A DNA stretch of 64,000 bases from Methanobacterium sp964452085 (GCA_964452085.1 CAYVKL010000008.1:44173-108172); one strand, 5' to 3'; numbered from the stretch's first letter, positions 45,560 to 55,834 are shown. A program made the numbers and translations. Notes: a model not told the origin generated them from the sequence alone.

Positions 45560-47830
45560 ATGAATTTACAGATTAATGACTGGCCTATACGAAGATTCGT
45601 GATGTTGGTAATGTCAATGCTCTTATTAATTCTGGGTCTTTCCTATTTAGAAAATTTAGGCATCGGAATTGTAATCTTTAAAGAAATTATTGGTTTCATA
45701 TTACTCACATTCATTCCTGGCTTCATAATTCTTAGAATCCTAAGATTGCATGACTTGAATATTATTCCGTTATTGCTTTTCTCTGTAGGTTTAAGTTTAT
45801 TTTATATGATGATGTTAGGCGTGATTGTAAGTATTACGTTTCCAATGGTTGGAATTTTAAATCCATTATCATTCAATCCATTATTCATTTCGCTTTTCAT
45901 CTCATTAACATTTTTATTGGCTATAGCTTTCATCAGGGATAGAAATTTCACCCCAATTGGAAAAGAAAAGGACTATTACTATTTTCTAAATCCATATGTA
46001 TTGTTATCGGTTTTCGTATTAGTGTTAGGGATTTTTGGAGTTTACATGGTGAATTTATATGATTACAACTTTTTTTTAATGATTTTTATTTTCATTATAT
46101 CAATTATTCCCATCATTATTGCTTCTAGAAAGGTGCCAAGTAAATTATATCCTTTGATAATATTCTTTTTATCACTAGCTCTTTTATGTCACTCCACGCT
46201 TTTCACGAATTTTTTAGTAGGATCAGATATATTTGCAGAGTTCTATTTCGCAAATTTAATATCTGCTGATCAAATCTGGAATCCTACTCTCAATCATCAG
46301 GCTAATACAGCTTTAAGTGTTACTTTAATTCCCTCTTTTTATAAAATAATTAGCGGTTTAAACATATTGTGGTATTTTAAATTAGTTTCTAATTTTTTCT
46401 TTGCTTTAGTGCCGGTAGGTTTATATTACATGTATAATACCTCATTTAAAGGAGGATTAAGCAAAACCGAAAAATTTTTTGCTGTATTTTTTGTAATATC
46501 CTTATGGTATTTTTATTATCTTATTACAGGAGTGATTAGGCAGGAATTAGCTGAATTCTTTTTCGTGTTATTACTGATTGTGATTTTTACAGAAGTCAAA
46601 AAAACCGACAATATTTCATATAACCTTATTTTCATATTTTTTAGTATTTCTCTGATTGTATCACATTACAGCATAGCAAACTTATTTTTATTTTTCATAA
46701 TAGTTTTTATGGTTATAAATAAAATTTTCGGGCACGAAAAGAAAAGAACAAATCAATTTGGACTTAATTATATAGCTTTATTCATTGTTTTGGCACTGTC
46801 TTGGAACATTTTTATCTCCAGTGGTGTAATATTCAAAGGCGTAGTTTTAATGGGTAATAGTATAGTAACTACATACACAGACTTATTTTCACCTCATACA
46901 AATGTAGCAGCTGAAATAGCTACATCATCTTCTGTAAATATTGCCCATATTATATACCGTTACATTTTTTATTTTGTTTTAGTATGTATGGCTGTTGGAG
47001 CCATGATTATATTAAGAAACCTTGTATTAAATAGTAGAAATAGAATAATAAATGTGGTTGTCAAACAATTAAATTTATCGAAGTATAATAAAGCCAATTA
47101 TGGGGATAATCAATTATATGAGATGTTTACTCTCACTAATTATTCTTTACTTGGTTTTTACATAGTTATTCCATTAATAGGGTTTCAATTAGGTTTTGAT
47201 CGAGTATTCCATTTAACATCTTTATTATTAGCTCCTTACTTTATTTTAGGTTTTAAAAATATTATCAATTGTCTTGATAAAATTCAAAACCACATATTTA
47301 AATTGAAGTTAAATAAAAATTCTATCAACAAAATACTTGCAATATTTTTAACCATTCTGTTCTTATTTAATTCTGGATTCATTTTCGAGTTAATCAATGA
47401 CCCATTCCCCAATTCGGGACCATTATCTTTAAAAAATACGAACGACCCAACTCAACTAGATAAAGAGAGGGCACTGTACTTGAAGTTACATGCGATTTCT
47501 GATAGTGAGCTTAAGTCAGCAGAATGGTTCCATAAATATTATGATCCACAACAAAACCGAATTTACACGACCTTCGGAAGTTCTGAACTTTTTGTCTATG
47601 GGATTTTTACTCCATTTTATCATTTAATAGAAGTCAAAAAAATCACAGATATTAAATCAAACGGATATTTTTACAATAATCTTGTCAGAAAAATATTTAA
47701 TCTTGACATCCGAAAAACCACAACCGTAACTGTTAATGAAATAAACCAAACTATGGAAAATAATCAATTGGATAATTATAATAAAATATACAGTGATAAT
47801 ACTAATGACATATACCTGATTAGGCTATAG
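45560..47830 (+). CDS. DUF2206 polytopic membrane protein
   Basis: A protein of 756 residues with at least a dozen hydrophobic segments over the first 590 residues, then a hydrophilic C-terminal domain (LKLHAISDSELKSAEWFHKY). The start (LQINDWPIRRFVMLVMSMLL) and KEIIGFILLTFIPGFIILRI match the DUF2206 family of methanogens. The topology resembles GT-C glycosyltransferases or glycan polymerases, an inference only. ATG 45560 has GGTGAC about 4 bases upstream; ATG 45548 is the alternative. It sits between glycosyltransferase genes on the same strand. Confidence 0.83.
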   Translation: MNLQINDWPIRRFVMLVMSMLLLILGLSYLENLGIGIVIFKEIIGFILLTFIPGFIILRILRLHDLNIIPLLLFSVGLSLFYMMMLGVIVSITFPMVGILNPLSFNPLFISLFISLTFLLAIAFIRDRNFTPIGKEKDYYYFLNPYVLLSVFVLVLGIFGVYMVNLYDYNFFLMIFIFIISIIPIIIASRKVPSKLYPLIIFFLSLALLCHSTLFTNFLVGSDIFAEFYFANLISADQIWNPTLNHQANTALSVTLIPSFYKIISGLNILWYFKLVSNFFFALVPVGLYYMYNTSFKGGLSKTEKFFAVFFVISLWYFYYLITGVIRQELAEFFFVLLLIVIFTEVKKTDNISYNLIFIFFSISLIVSHYSIANLFLFFIIVFMVINKIFGHEKKRTNQFGLNYIALFIVLALSWNIFISSGVIFKGVVLMGNSIVTTYTDLFSPHTNVAAEIATSSSVNIAHIIYRYIFYFVLVCMAVGAMIILRNLVLNSRNRIINVVVKQLNLSKYNKANYGDNQLYEMFTLTNYSLLGFYIVIPLIGFQLGFDRVFHLTSLLLAPYFILGFKNIINCLDKIQNHIFKLKLNKNSINKILAIFLTILFLFNSGFIFELINDPFPNSGPLSLKNTNDPTQLDKERALYLKLHAISDSELKSAEWFHKYYDPQQNRIYTTFGSSELFVYGIFTPFYHLIEVKKITDIKSNGYFYNNLVRKIFNLDIRKTTTVTVNEINQTMENNQLDNYNKIYSDNTNDIYLIRL

Positions 47831-47915
47831 GCGACATTCTTGGTTTCGAATCTACAACTTTAAATATATGTGGGATTATAAGGAATTTAACCCATGAATC
47901 TGATTAGGAAAAAAT

Positions 47916-48968
47916 ATGAAAAAATCAATCTATTCAAAAGTTTCTATTATTATTTTAAATTGGAATGGTTGGGAAGATACGATAGAATGTTTAGAATCAT
48001 TATATCAAATTAATTATCCTAATTTTGATGTTATTTTAGTTGATAATGGATCTGATAATGATTCAATTGAAAAAATAAATAAATATTGCAATGGTGAATT
48101 AAAAGTAAAATCTAAGTTTTTTGAATATGAAACAAATAATAAACCAATAAAAATTATAGAATTTGAAGAAAAAGATATCGATACTGATTTAGTCGATTAT
48201 TTGACAGATGATCTAGCATCAAAGATTGTAATAATTAAAAACAAAGTAAATCATGGTTTCACCACAGGGAACAACATTGGCATGAAATATGCTATACGTT
48301 GTTTAAGTCCAGATTACATATTGCTTTTAAACAATGACACGGTGATTAAAAAAAATTTTTTAGAAGAGTTAGTGCGAATAGGAAATGAAAATGAGAAAAT
48401 AGGTTTTTTAGGTCCGAAAATTTATTTTTATGATTTAAACAGTAGAGATGACGTTATTCAATGTGCAGGCGCTGAACAAAATTTATGGTTGTTAAGGCCC
48501 AAAAATAGGGGCATATTTGAAATTGATCAAGGTCAGTACAATAATATAGAAACTGTGGATTATGTTCATGGTTCCTGTGTATTGGCTAAGTTAGAAATGA
48601 TTGAACAAATAGGAATGTTAGACGAGGATTTTTTCAGTTATCGGGAAGAGAATGATTGGGGAATTAGGGGTTATAATCATGGTTGGACGTCATTGTATGT
48701 TCCATCCTCGGTGATATGGCATAAAGGAGGAAAATCTGCGGGAGGATATTTAAGTCCTTTAACTGTATTCTATTTAACTCGGAATGATTTTTTATTGATT
48801 AAAAAACATGGAAATATTTTTCAAATAATTTTATATTATTTGTATTTTTCCTTTTTTAAATTCTGGTTTAATTCAGCATTTTATTTGATATATCATAAAA
48901 ACTATAATTCATTTGTTTCATTTTTGAAAGGGGCTAAGGACGGCGTTTTCTGGGGGGAGAAAAAATAA
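47916..48968 (+). CDS. Family 2 glycosyltransferase, rhamnosyltransferase-like
   Basis: A GT-A enzyme of 350 residues. It has IIILNWNGWEDTIECLESLY at the N-terminus, VDNGSDNDS, YILLLNNDTVI with the DxD-equivalent NND, DYVHGSCVLAKLEMIEQIG and DEDFFSYREENDWGIRGYNH, the signature of the WbbL/rhamnosyltransferase group. A C-terminal hydrophobic stretch (IFQIILYYLYFSFFKFWF) suggests membrane contact. An unusual insert near residues 55-85 (ELKVKSKFFEYETNNKPIKI) is charged and Lys-rich. It overlaps the next gene if that gene starts at ATA. Confidence 0.88.
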   Translation: MKKSIYSKVSIIILNWNGWEDTIECLESLYQINYPNFDVILVDNGSDNDSIEKINKYCNGELKVKSKFFEYETNNKPIKIIEFEEKDIDTDLVDYLTDDLASKIVIIKNKVNHGFTTGNNIGMKYAIRCLSPDYILLLNNDTVIKKNFLEELVRIGNENEKIGFLGPKIYFYDLNSRDDVIQCAGAEQNLWLLRPKNRGIFEIDQGQYNNIETVDYVHGSCVLAKLEMIEQIGMLDEDFFSYREENDWGIRGYNHGWTSLYVPSSVIWHKGGKSAGGYLSPLTVFYLTRNDFLLIKKHGNIFQIILYYLYFSFFKFWFNSAFYLIYHKNYNSFVSFLKGAKDGVFWGEKK

Positions 48969-50749
48969 AAACTTTATTTTTAGTTTCAGATGAATCTGAT
49001 AATTTTGATATGTTACTTAATAAGATGGAAAAATTCATTGCTGAAAGAAAGGATTTAACAATCATAAGTTTAAGTGTTTTAACATCTTTAGAATTAAAAA
49101 AACGGGGGATTAAATATAAAACCCCTGATTTATATTTCGATAAATCAATGTGTGATAAATTAGATAATAATGCATTAAAATTCGCAAAAAATTGGTATAA
49201 TCCTTTTGAAAAAGAACTTAGTTATAAAGGAGTATCTTTAGGTGAAATGTTAGAACATGATTTTTATTTTTTGTTTGTGGATATTTTAAGGTGTATTAAA
49301 ATCGCTGAAAAAATTGTTGAAATAGAATCTCCAGATGAAATCTTTTTACCTAAAAATATGAAAATGAATGAAGTTAACTTTGCCTGTTATGAAAATTTGC
49401 CTAATGCTTTACATTTTTTATCTGATGAGAAAAAATCTATTAGAGTGATTATTATTGATGGAGTCGGAAAGTCTACAAAAAGTTTAGAGAATTGGTTGCA
49501 TAAATTAAGAATTATTTTCTTTGATTTTTTTACAATAATTATTAATTTTTATCAAATATATCTATACCCCTATTCTGGAGCTAATAATATTATATTATCA
49601 TGGGGACTTTACTCTTATAGTGATATGTCAAAGGTATTTAAAGAAAAAGGTTATTCCTATATCAATTTATATCCATTGAGAATCAACAATAATCGCACAA
49701 AAAAGAAAATTAATGAAATTAAGAACTTGTCAAAAAGATTTAATTCCGAATTTTTAGAACTGAAATTTGAAGGAATCAATCTTTTTTCAATATTCGAAAA
49801 TAGAATAGATAAAACTTTCTTAAAAATTGAACATCTTATTCAATACCTAGAATGGGCAGATAAGATTATGCAGAAATTTCCAATCAACATATTAATATCA
49901 ATGGAAGATGTAACTCCGTTAAAGAGAAGTATATTCCGGTTATTTAAAATAAAGAATTTACCCTCGCTCATAATCCAACATGGTATGGTTTCTAGAGATA
50001 TGGCAGGATTTTTGGTAATGCCTTTAGAATCAAGAAATCAAGCTGTCTGGGGTGAAAATAGTTTAAAATGGCATGTCGAAAGAGGAAATACATCACAAGT
50101 AATTACTGGGAATCCTAGTTATGATAAAATTAATAACTATAAACGAAATTTTAATAAAGAGAATGTTTGTCATAATTTAGGAATTGATCTTAAGAAAAAA
50201 GTTATTCTCATTACTACCGAAAGGTTCAGTGGGATAACTTCAAAATATACGGTTGAATATGAAGAAAGATTTATTAGGAATATTATTAAATCGTTAAAGC
50301 ACTTTAAATCTGAGCAAAAGATAGTCAAACTTCATCCTGCTTATCAAAATAAGTATAATAAAATCATAAAAAAAATAGCAAATGAAGAACGAGTTGATTT
50401 ATTGATATTTAAAGATTCACTTTGGGATCTTATCCTGGTAGCTGATGTTTTGATAACATATACGTCAACAACGGGATTAGAAGCAATGCTTTTTGATAAG
50501 CCAGTAATATCATTGGGGTTAGATGATGCTAAAAGTGATGTGGACGAGTACATTTCAAAAGTAGCTGCTATTGGTGTTTACAATCTGGATGAGCTTGTTA
50601 TTGCATTAAATGAAGTATTATATGGAGATAAAATACCACAACAGATTTCACAAAAACGTAAAAGTTTGATTTATGATAGTGCTTATCTGCAAGATGGTAA
50701 AGCTACTGAAAGGGTAGTTAATTTAATTTCGGAGGAATTAAATAAATAA
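48965..50749 (+). CDS. GT-B-like surface carbohydrate enzyme (CDP-glycerol transferase/epimerase-like); apparent ATA start
   Basis: A cytoplasmic protein of 594 residues when started at ATA 48965. The C-terminal half resembles the CDP-glycerol glycerophosphotransferase and UDP-GlcNAc 2-epimerase group: SLIIQHGMVSRDMAG, ILITTERFSG, IVKLHPAYQNKY and ITYTSTTGLEAMLFDKPVIS. The N-terminal strand (KTLFLVSDESDNFD) is lost if the first ATG (49010) is used. The ATA has GGGGGGAG five bases upstream and overlaps the TAA of the preceding gene (ATAA), the usual coupled arrangement with ATA in place of ATG. No ATG, GTG or TTG exists in frame between the upstream stop and 49010. Exact reaction unknown. Confidence 0.75.
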   Translation: MKTLFLVSDESDNFDMLLNKMEKFIAERKDLTIISLSVLTSLELKKRGIKYKTPDLYFDKSMCDKLDNNALKFAKNWYNPFEKELSYKGVSLGEMLEHDFYFLFVDILRCIKIAEKIVEIESPDEIFLPKNMKMNEVNFACYENLPNALHFLSDEKKSIRVIIIDGVGKSTKSLENWLHKLRIIFFDFFTIIINFYQIYLYPYSGANNIILSWGLYSYSDMSKVFKEKGYSYINLYPLRINNNRTKKKINEIKNLSKRFNSEFLELKFEGINLFSIFENRIDKTFLKIEHLIQYLEWADKIMQKFPINILISMEDVTPLKRSIFRLFKIKNLPSLIIQHGMVSRDMAGFLVMPLESRNQAVWGENSLKWHVERGNTSQVITGNPSYDKINNYKRNFNKENVCHNLGIDLKKKVILITTERFSGITSKYTVEYEERFIRNIIKSLKHFKSEQKIVKLHPAYQNKYNKIIKKIANEERVDLLIFKDSLWDLILVADVLITYTSTTGLEAMLFDKPVISLGLDDAKSDVDEYISKVAAIGVYNLDELVIALNEVLYGDKIPQQISQKRKSLIYDSAYLQDGKATERVVNLISEELNK

Positions 50750-50780
50750 TATTTGAATCTTTTTCTTTAAAAATAGAATA

Positions 50781-51446
50781 TTAAATTTTATAGAATACAT
50801 ATAAACCCATTTTGATCAAGGAATCTTTTAATTTTTCTTTAAGCATTCTAAGTTTTACGTAAAAACTTTTTAAATCTTTTTCATTTATTTCACTGGATTT
50901 TTTATCTGTAATTATGCTATATAATTCAAATTCTGATAAATCATTTTCAATAAAATTTTTGGGTTTTTTAATTTTTATAAAAACTCCCGATGCATCATTA
51001 TCATTTTCAATTGCCAATATTTCACAATCAGAAAAAATATGTTTCATGTCTTCAAGTTCATATCTCCAGAAGTCATATGGATACCCATGATACGGAAAAC
51101 CGAATGATCTGGTAGTAATAAAAATTAGACCATCCGACTTGCATATATTCTTAAAATTTGAGATAACTGTTTTCCAGTCTTTAATATGTTCTAATACTTC
51201 AGTTGAAATAACGACATCAAAACGTTCTTTACCGAATGTTTCTATTAAATCTTCTGCATAGCATATTTTGTCTACACCAGAGCCTTTTTCTATATCCACA
51301 CCAATATATTCGGAAGAACCCCAAGATTCAAGTATAGGTCGTAAACTTCCGTTAACATCATTGGATCCTATTTCAATTACTTTTTTACCTACAATCTCAT
51401 CACGAACAAAATTTTTAGCTACAAAAACAAAACAACTAGCATTCAT
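50781..51446 (-). CDS. Class I SAM-dependent methyltransferase (Methyltransf_11 type)
   Basis: A protein of 221 residues with SAM motif I KVIEIGSNDVNGSLRP (N-terminal third), an acidic strand YIGVDIEKGSGVD, FDVVISTEVLEHIKDW (motif IV) and LIFITTRSFGFPYHGYPYDF, a pattern of glycan or lipid methyltransferases in surface-polysaccharide loci. It is on the minus strand, convergent with the GT-B gene, 31 bases between stop codons. No clear ribosome site precedes ATG 51446. Confidence 0.85.
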   Translation of the reverse strand: MNASCFVFVAKNFVRDEIVGKKVIEIGSNDVNGSLRPILESWGSSEYIGVDIEKGSGVDKICYAEDLIETFGKERFDVVISTEVLEHIKDWKTVISNFKNICKSDGLIFITTRSFGFPYHGYPYDFWRYELEDMKHIFSDCEILAIENDNDASGVFIKIKKPKNFIENDLSEFELYSIITDKKSSEINEKDLKSFYVKLRMLKEKLKDSLIKMGLYVFYKI

Positions 51447-52051
51447 AAAATAAAATAGAATAAGCGTGAATATAAATTTAACCCCATTATAAGATCAATA
51501 TATCTGGGGTTTCAAATTATTATTTCCACTATCGCCGTCAAGAGATATAGATTTGTCAAAAACCGATCAAATTTTCATTCTTCTTTTTTTTTTGACGTTT
51601 AATATTATTTAAATCTACAGAATGACTGAATGCAATGTTTTAAAAAATATGATCATTCCATTGGAGAAAATGAAGATATGTTTTTTTTTTGCTTCGAATA
51701 TATCTATCCACACGAGTTCTGATTTTAAAACTTATTATAACATTAAAATATATTAATAGACTTAGAAAAAATATTTATTATAACCCTAGGCCGTAATTTA
51801 AAAAAATAATTACTTTAATACTGAAGTTTCCGAGATAATGGCGATCTAATCAAAAGCCAGATAATAAAAATATATTACATATTTCAAGTGTAATTGTGAT
51901 ATATATTTATCGAAATCAATATAATAAGAGTGATAAGAGGAGTTTCAGATAATAAATCGATGTGTAATGAGTGATTTTGCAAGAGTATCAATAAACATAA
52001 TAAATAAAATTTTAAACTGTTATTATGGATGCAAATAGTGGATGTGATTAA
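51447..52051. other. Intergenic region
   Basis: About 600 bases of very AT-rich sequence between divergent genes. No coding potential, RNA gene or clear repeat is recognised. Promoters for both flanking genes must lie here; no TATA box stands out from the background. Confidence 0.4.
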
Positions 52052-53140
52052 TTGACTTATATTCAAAAATATGTTGAATTAAATAATGATAATTCTATTT
52101 ACGATATTAATTTTAAAGTTGAAAAGATTATTAATATTATTTTTCTTACCGAAGGCAGCTCTAAAATAGGAATGGGTCATATTTATAGAACAATTTCGTT
52201 TGCCAATGATTTAAATAATAATCTGAACTGTAAATTAATATTTCTAACTAAAAGCAGTCAAATTGTGTTTCAAAAGATTAAAAATAGCGGATTTAATGTT
52301 AAAGTTTTTGAAAATGATCAAGAGATTTTCGAAATCTTGAAAAACTTAAATGCGGATATAATTGTTTGTGATAACATTAAGTATAACAAAGATCTTTTGA
52401 TGGATGTAAAAAAACTCTTAAATCCTAAAATCGTACTTTTTGATAGTTTAGAGTCAGAATATGATAAATATGTGGATATAGTAGTTAATGCGCTTATAAG
52501 TAAAAATTTTAGAAATTTAAAATTTCAAGATAAAAATGGCACGGTTTATTTCTGCGGTCTTAAATATCTAATTTTAAGGGATGAATTTAATAAATTTAAA
52601 AAGAATACAATTATTAACCCTGAAATTAAGCGTTTGTTGTTAATTTTTGGAGGTAGTGATCCTACAAATATTACGACGGTCGTTTTAGACAAATTACTCA
52701 CGTTAGATTTGGGATTGGAATTGGATGTTGTAATAGGGCCGCTATATGAGTATTTAGATGAACTAAATGAAATTTTAGCTAAGGATAAAAAAAATGTTAA
52801 TATTCATATAGATCCAGATAATATTCCATATTTAATGTTGAAAGCAGATTTAATTCTTACTTCACCAGGTATTTCTACTTTTGAAGCTTTATTTTTTGGT
52901 AAACCTATTATTCTCATATATAAGGATAGCTTACAAGAATACTATTATAACTCTTTCAGTTACGTATCGGTATTTAAAAAAGCAGGAATACCAATATTAA
53001 GAAAAACTGATATTGAAAATCTGGAATCAGTTTTAAAAAAAATATCACCTATGGCTAAACGAGTTGAAATGTTTAAAACTTTTAAAAAGATGGAAATAGG
53101 CCTTGGAAAAGATGAAATAATAAAGGAGATGATCAAATGA
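52052..53140 (+). CDS. PseG-like nucleotide-sugar hydrolase/transferase
   Basis: A GT-B-fold protein of 362 residues similar to PseG, which removes UDP from UDP-2,4-diacetamido-2,4,6-trideoxy-L-altrose in pseudaminic acid synthesis. Visible motifs are GSSKIGMGHIYR (catalytic His43 in the PseG position), LLIFGGSDPTNIT and DLILTSPGISTFEALFFGKP. A second PseG unit lies at 59212, so this copy may act on another nucleotide sugar or be a transferase. Its N-terminus has about 27 extra residues before the first strand; the TTG start is the only usable one and GTGATT lies upstream. It overlaps the next gene by 4 bases. Confidence 0.8.
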   Translation: MTYIQKYVELNNDNSIYDINFKVEKIINIIFLTEGSSKIGMGHIYRTISFANDLNNNLNCKLIFLTKSSQIVFQKIKNSGFNVKVFENDQEIFEILKNLNADIIVCDNIKYNKDLLMDVKKLLNPKIVLFDSLESEYDKYVDIVVNALISKNFRNLKFQDKNGTVYFCGLKYLILRDEFNKFKKNTIINPEIKRLLLIFGGSDPTNITTVVLDKLLTLDLGLELDVVIGPLYEYLDELNEILAKDKKNVNIHIDPDNIPYLMLKADLILTSPGISTFEALFFGKPIILIYKDSLQEYYYNSFSYVSVFKKAGIPILRKTDIENLESVLKKISPMAKRVEMFKTFKKMEIGLGKDEIIKEMIK

Positions 53141-53793
53141 AATCTAACAAAGAATTAGATAGTCATGTTCAAAGATTGAAGGAAAAATATGAAGATACTC
53201 TACGGAAACATGATATTAATACACCAGAAGCAGTTCATTATCGTGACATGAAAAAAGGAACCCTGCGATTTAAATTATTATCTGAAATTACTGATTTAAA
53301 CAACAAAATGATATTAGATTTTGGTTGTGGCAATGCTTTATTCTTAGACTTTTTAAAGGAACATGTTGTATGCGATTATTATGGGTGGGATATTTCTGAG
53401 AAAATGATTGAAGCTGCCAAAACAAGATATCCTGAAGGAAATTTTAAGGCAATTAACATATTAAAACATGATTTGTCAATATATGAAAATTATTTCGATT
53501 TTATACTCATATCTGGAGTTTTTAACGGTCAATGGAGTTCATTAGAGATTACTCACAAGGAATGGATAAAAGAAACTCTCTTAAAATTATGGCCATTATG
53601 CAAAGGAGGATTATCAGTTAATTTTTTAACAGAATATGTTGATTGGGAGGAGGATGATTTATTTTATTGTAAAATCGATGAAATAATCTCATTTGTTGCA
53701 AACAAATTAAGCAGATGGTTTGTTATTCGGCATGATTATCAGTTATATGAATTCACGCTTTATATTTACAAAGAAGGAAAAGCTCCTAAATGA
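53137..53793 (+). CDS. Class I SAM-dependent methyltransferase
   Basis: A protein of 218 residues with SAM motif ILDFGCGNALFLDFL near residues 65-79, YYGWDISEKMIEAAKTRYPE and FDFILISGVFNGQWSS. Such enzymes often O- or N-methylate sugars in surface-glycan islands. The start overlaps the stop of the PseG-like gene (ATGA), so the pair is translationally coupled and the methyltransferase may act on the product of that enzyme. It is convergent with the CMP-transferase gene. Confidence 0.86.
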   Translation: MKSNKELDSHVQRLKEKYEDTLRKHDINTPEAVHYRDMKKGTLRFKLLSEITDLNNKMILDFGCGNALFLDFLKEHVVCDYYGWDISEKMIEAAKTRYPEGNFKAINILKHDLSIYENYFDFILISGVFNGQWSSLEITHKEWIKETLLKLWPLCKGGLSVNFLTEYVDWEEDDLFYCKIDEIISFVANKLSRWFVIRHDYQLYEFTLYIYKEGKAPK

Positions 53794-53823
53794 TTTAAAG
53801 ATATTAATTTTTAATCAAAAAAG

Positions 53824-54672
53824 TTAATATAAATCCTGTAAATTGTTCTCTACAACCCTCTTTGCCCTACATAGATCTTGCAAATCCAAAATCTTGATTG
53901 CTTCCATTAATTCATCATTCACGTTATTAAAGATCTTTTTTTGCAATATTTTTTTATTTATAAGTTTAAGCCATGGTTTTTCATTAAATAAACTTATTAT
54001 TTCCTCAGCATTGAAAAATTCATTCTTTTTATACAAATAATCATAAATGGCACACAATAGGGCATAATCTTCTTCGGTATCTAATGTAATCCTAATATCC
54101 GGTGCAAATAAATTTTCATTTGCTGTTAAAATTTTGATGTTAAATTTTTCAGGTTTTGTTTTGTATATATATGGAGTTACGTGTTCCCTCTCAAAATCAT
54201 CGTTTGCCTCAAAAAATAATTTTTCAAGAATTTCACTATTCAAAACTTCTGCATCTAAACCCATAGGGAAGCTGTAAGATAATGCACTGGAAGTATAATC
54301 CGCATTGCTGTTTAAATGCTCATTTATGATTGAATCTACTATGTTTGGGTCTATACAGGGACAATCACTAGTTACCCTTACAATTATATCTAATTGATTT
54401 TCTTTCGCAGCCCAGTAATATCTGGATAATACATCATTTTCACTACCCCTAAATATTTTTACATCCATTTTCCGGGCAATTTTTACAATTTCATCATCTT
54501 GAGGGTTTTTAGTTGTTGCAATAATAATCTCGCGAATGGCAATAGATTTTTTTAATCTACGGATAACTTGCTCTAAGACACTGATTCTACCATCATGAGG
54601 CAATTCTTTCAAAACTTTTTTTGGCAGTCTTGTAGAAGTAGTTCTAGCTTGAATTATGGCACCAATTTTCAT
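53824..54672 (-). CDS. pseF: Cytidylyltransferase, SpsF type (probable CMP-pseudaminic acid synthase)
   Basis: A protein of 282 residues. The N-terminal IGAIIQARTTSTRLPKKVLK motif binds CTP in this family; VRVTSDCPCIDPNIVD carries the metal-binding Asp residues. In Pse gene sets this enzyme activates the finished nonulosonic acid to its CMP form. The gene starts inside the stop of pseC (ATGA) on the minus strand, which places it in the pseB-pseC operon. The C-terminal 40 residues (NNVNDELMEAIKILDLQDLC) are an extra helical extension. SpsF members elsewhere have other substrates, so the function rests on context. Confidence 0.8.
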   Translation of the reverse strand: MKIGAIIQARTTSTRLPKKVLKELPHDGRISVLEQVIRRLKKSIAIREIIIATTKNPQDDEIVKIARKMDVKIFRGSENDVLSRYYWAAKENQLDIIVRVTSDCPCIDPNIVDSIINEHLNSNADYTSSALSYSFPMGLDAEVLNSEILEKLFFEANDDFEREHVTPYIYKTKPEKFNIKILTANENLFAPDIRITLDTEEDYALLCAIYDYLYKKNEFFNAEEIISLFNEKPWLKLINKKILQKKIFNNVNDELMEAIKILDLQDLCRAKRVVENNLQDLY

Positions 54673-55823
54673 ACGGTCTCCTCTATACTTTTGAAAACAT
54701 CTAAAATTGTTTTTATCACATAATCCTCATCTTTTTCTTTCATTGAAGGGAAAAGTGGAATGCTAATTTCTCTATGATAAAAATCTTCGGCTATAGGGCA
54801 CAAACCACTTTTATAACCTAATTTTTGATAATAAGGATGTAAATAAACAGGTATGTAATGAACTTGGACACCAAGACCGTTTTCTCTCAATTTTGAGAAA
54901 ATATATTTCTTTTGGCTTTTAAATTCCTGTTTTAACAGAATAGGATACAAATGATATGATGAAATACAATTTTCTTTTTCATAAATAATATCAAAAAATT
55001 TGCTATCATGAAATGTTTCATTGTAAAGTTTAGCAATTTTTCGTCGCGCTTTAATAAATTTATCAACTTTTTTTAGTTGTGATATTCCTAAAGAAGCTTG
55101 TATTTCGGTCATCCTGTAATTATAACCGAGAGATTGCATTTCGTAGTACCAATCACCGTTTGGCGCATTTAAATTTTCTTTGGTGATTCCATGGGATCTG
55201 AAAGCCAAAAGCTTTTCATAATATGTTTTATTATTAGTTAGGACCGCTCCACCCTCTCCAGTAGTGATGTGTTTGACTGGATGAAAACTGAAAATGGTCA
55301 TTTCTGAGTATTTACAGTTACCTATGGGCTCTTTATGATATTTAGAACCAATAGCATGAGCTGCGTCTTCCACAATTTTTAAATCGTAATCTTTTGCTAA
55401 CTGATGTAGTTCTTCTAAATCAACTGGATTACCACCATAATGAACTGGTACTATTATTTTGGTTTGTTCAGTTATTTTATCTTGTACCTTTGAATAATCT
55501 AGATTCCCATTTTTTCTTTCTATATCTACAAAAACTGGCTTGGAATTTAAATATAATGCTGCATTAGATGTTGCTGCAAATGTGATGGGACTAGTTATAA
55601 CTTCATCACCTTCACTAATTCCTAAAGCAAAATAAGACCCATGGAGGGCAGATGTACCAGAATTAAAAACAACTGCATATTTTGAACCACAATATTCAGC
55701 TAACTCATGTTCAAATTCGCCAATTTTTTGGCCTTGGGTTATAAAATCAGATTTTAAAGTTAAAATAACTTCATCTATGTCTTTTTGGTCAATAAAATGT
55801 TTTCCATAAGGTATTTGCCGCAT
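54669..55823 (-). CDS. pseC: UDP-4-amino-4,6-dideoxy-L-AltNAc transaminase
   Basis: A PLP-dependent aminotransferase of 384 residues in the DegT/DnrJ/EryC1 family. NSGTSALHGSYFALGIS is the PLP phosphate-binding segment, VEDAAHAIGSKY carries the ring-stacking Asp, and FHPVKHITTGEGG holds the Schiff-base Lys. It aminates the 4-keto product of PseB. ATG 55823 is preferred over TTG 55838 because GAGG lies 9 bases upstream. It starts 12 bases after the pseB stop and overlaps the CMP-transferase gene. Confidence 0.92.
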   Translation of the reverse strand: MRQIPYGKHFIDQKDIDEVILTLKSDFITQGQKIGEFEHELAEYCGSKYAVVFNSGTSALHGSYFALGISEGDEVITSPITFAATSNAALYLNSKPVFVDIERKNGNLDYSKVQDKITEQTKIIVPVHYGGNPVDLEELHQLAKDYDLKIVEDAAHAIGSKYHKEPIGNCKYSEMTIFSFHPVKHITTGEGGAVLTNNKTYYEKLLAFRSHGITKENLNAPNGDWYYEMQSLGYNYRMTEIQASLGISQLKKVDKFIKARRKIAKLYNETFHDSKFFDIIYEKENCISSYHLYPILLKQEFKSQKKYIFSKLRENGLGVQVHYIPVYLHPYYQKLGYKSGLCPIAEDFYHREISIPLFPSMKEKDEDYVIKTILDVFKSIEETV

Positions 55824-55834
55824 GGATTCAAGCC

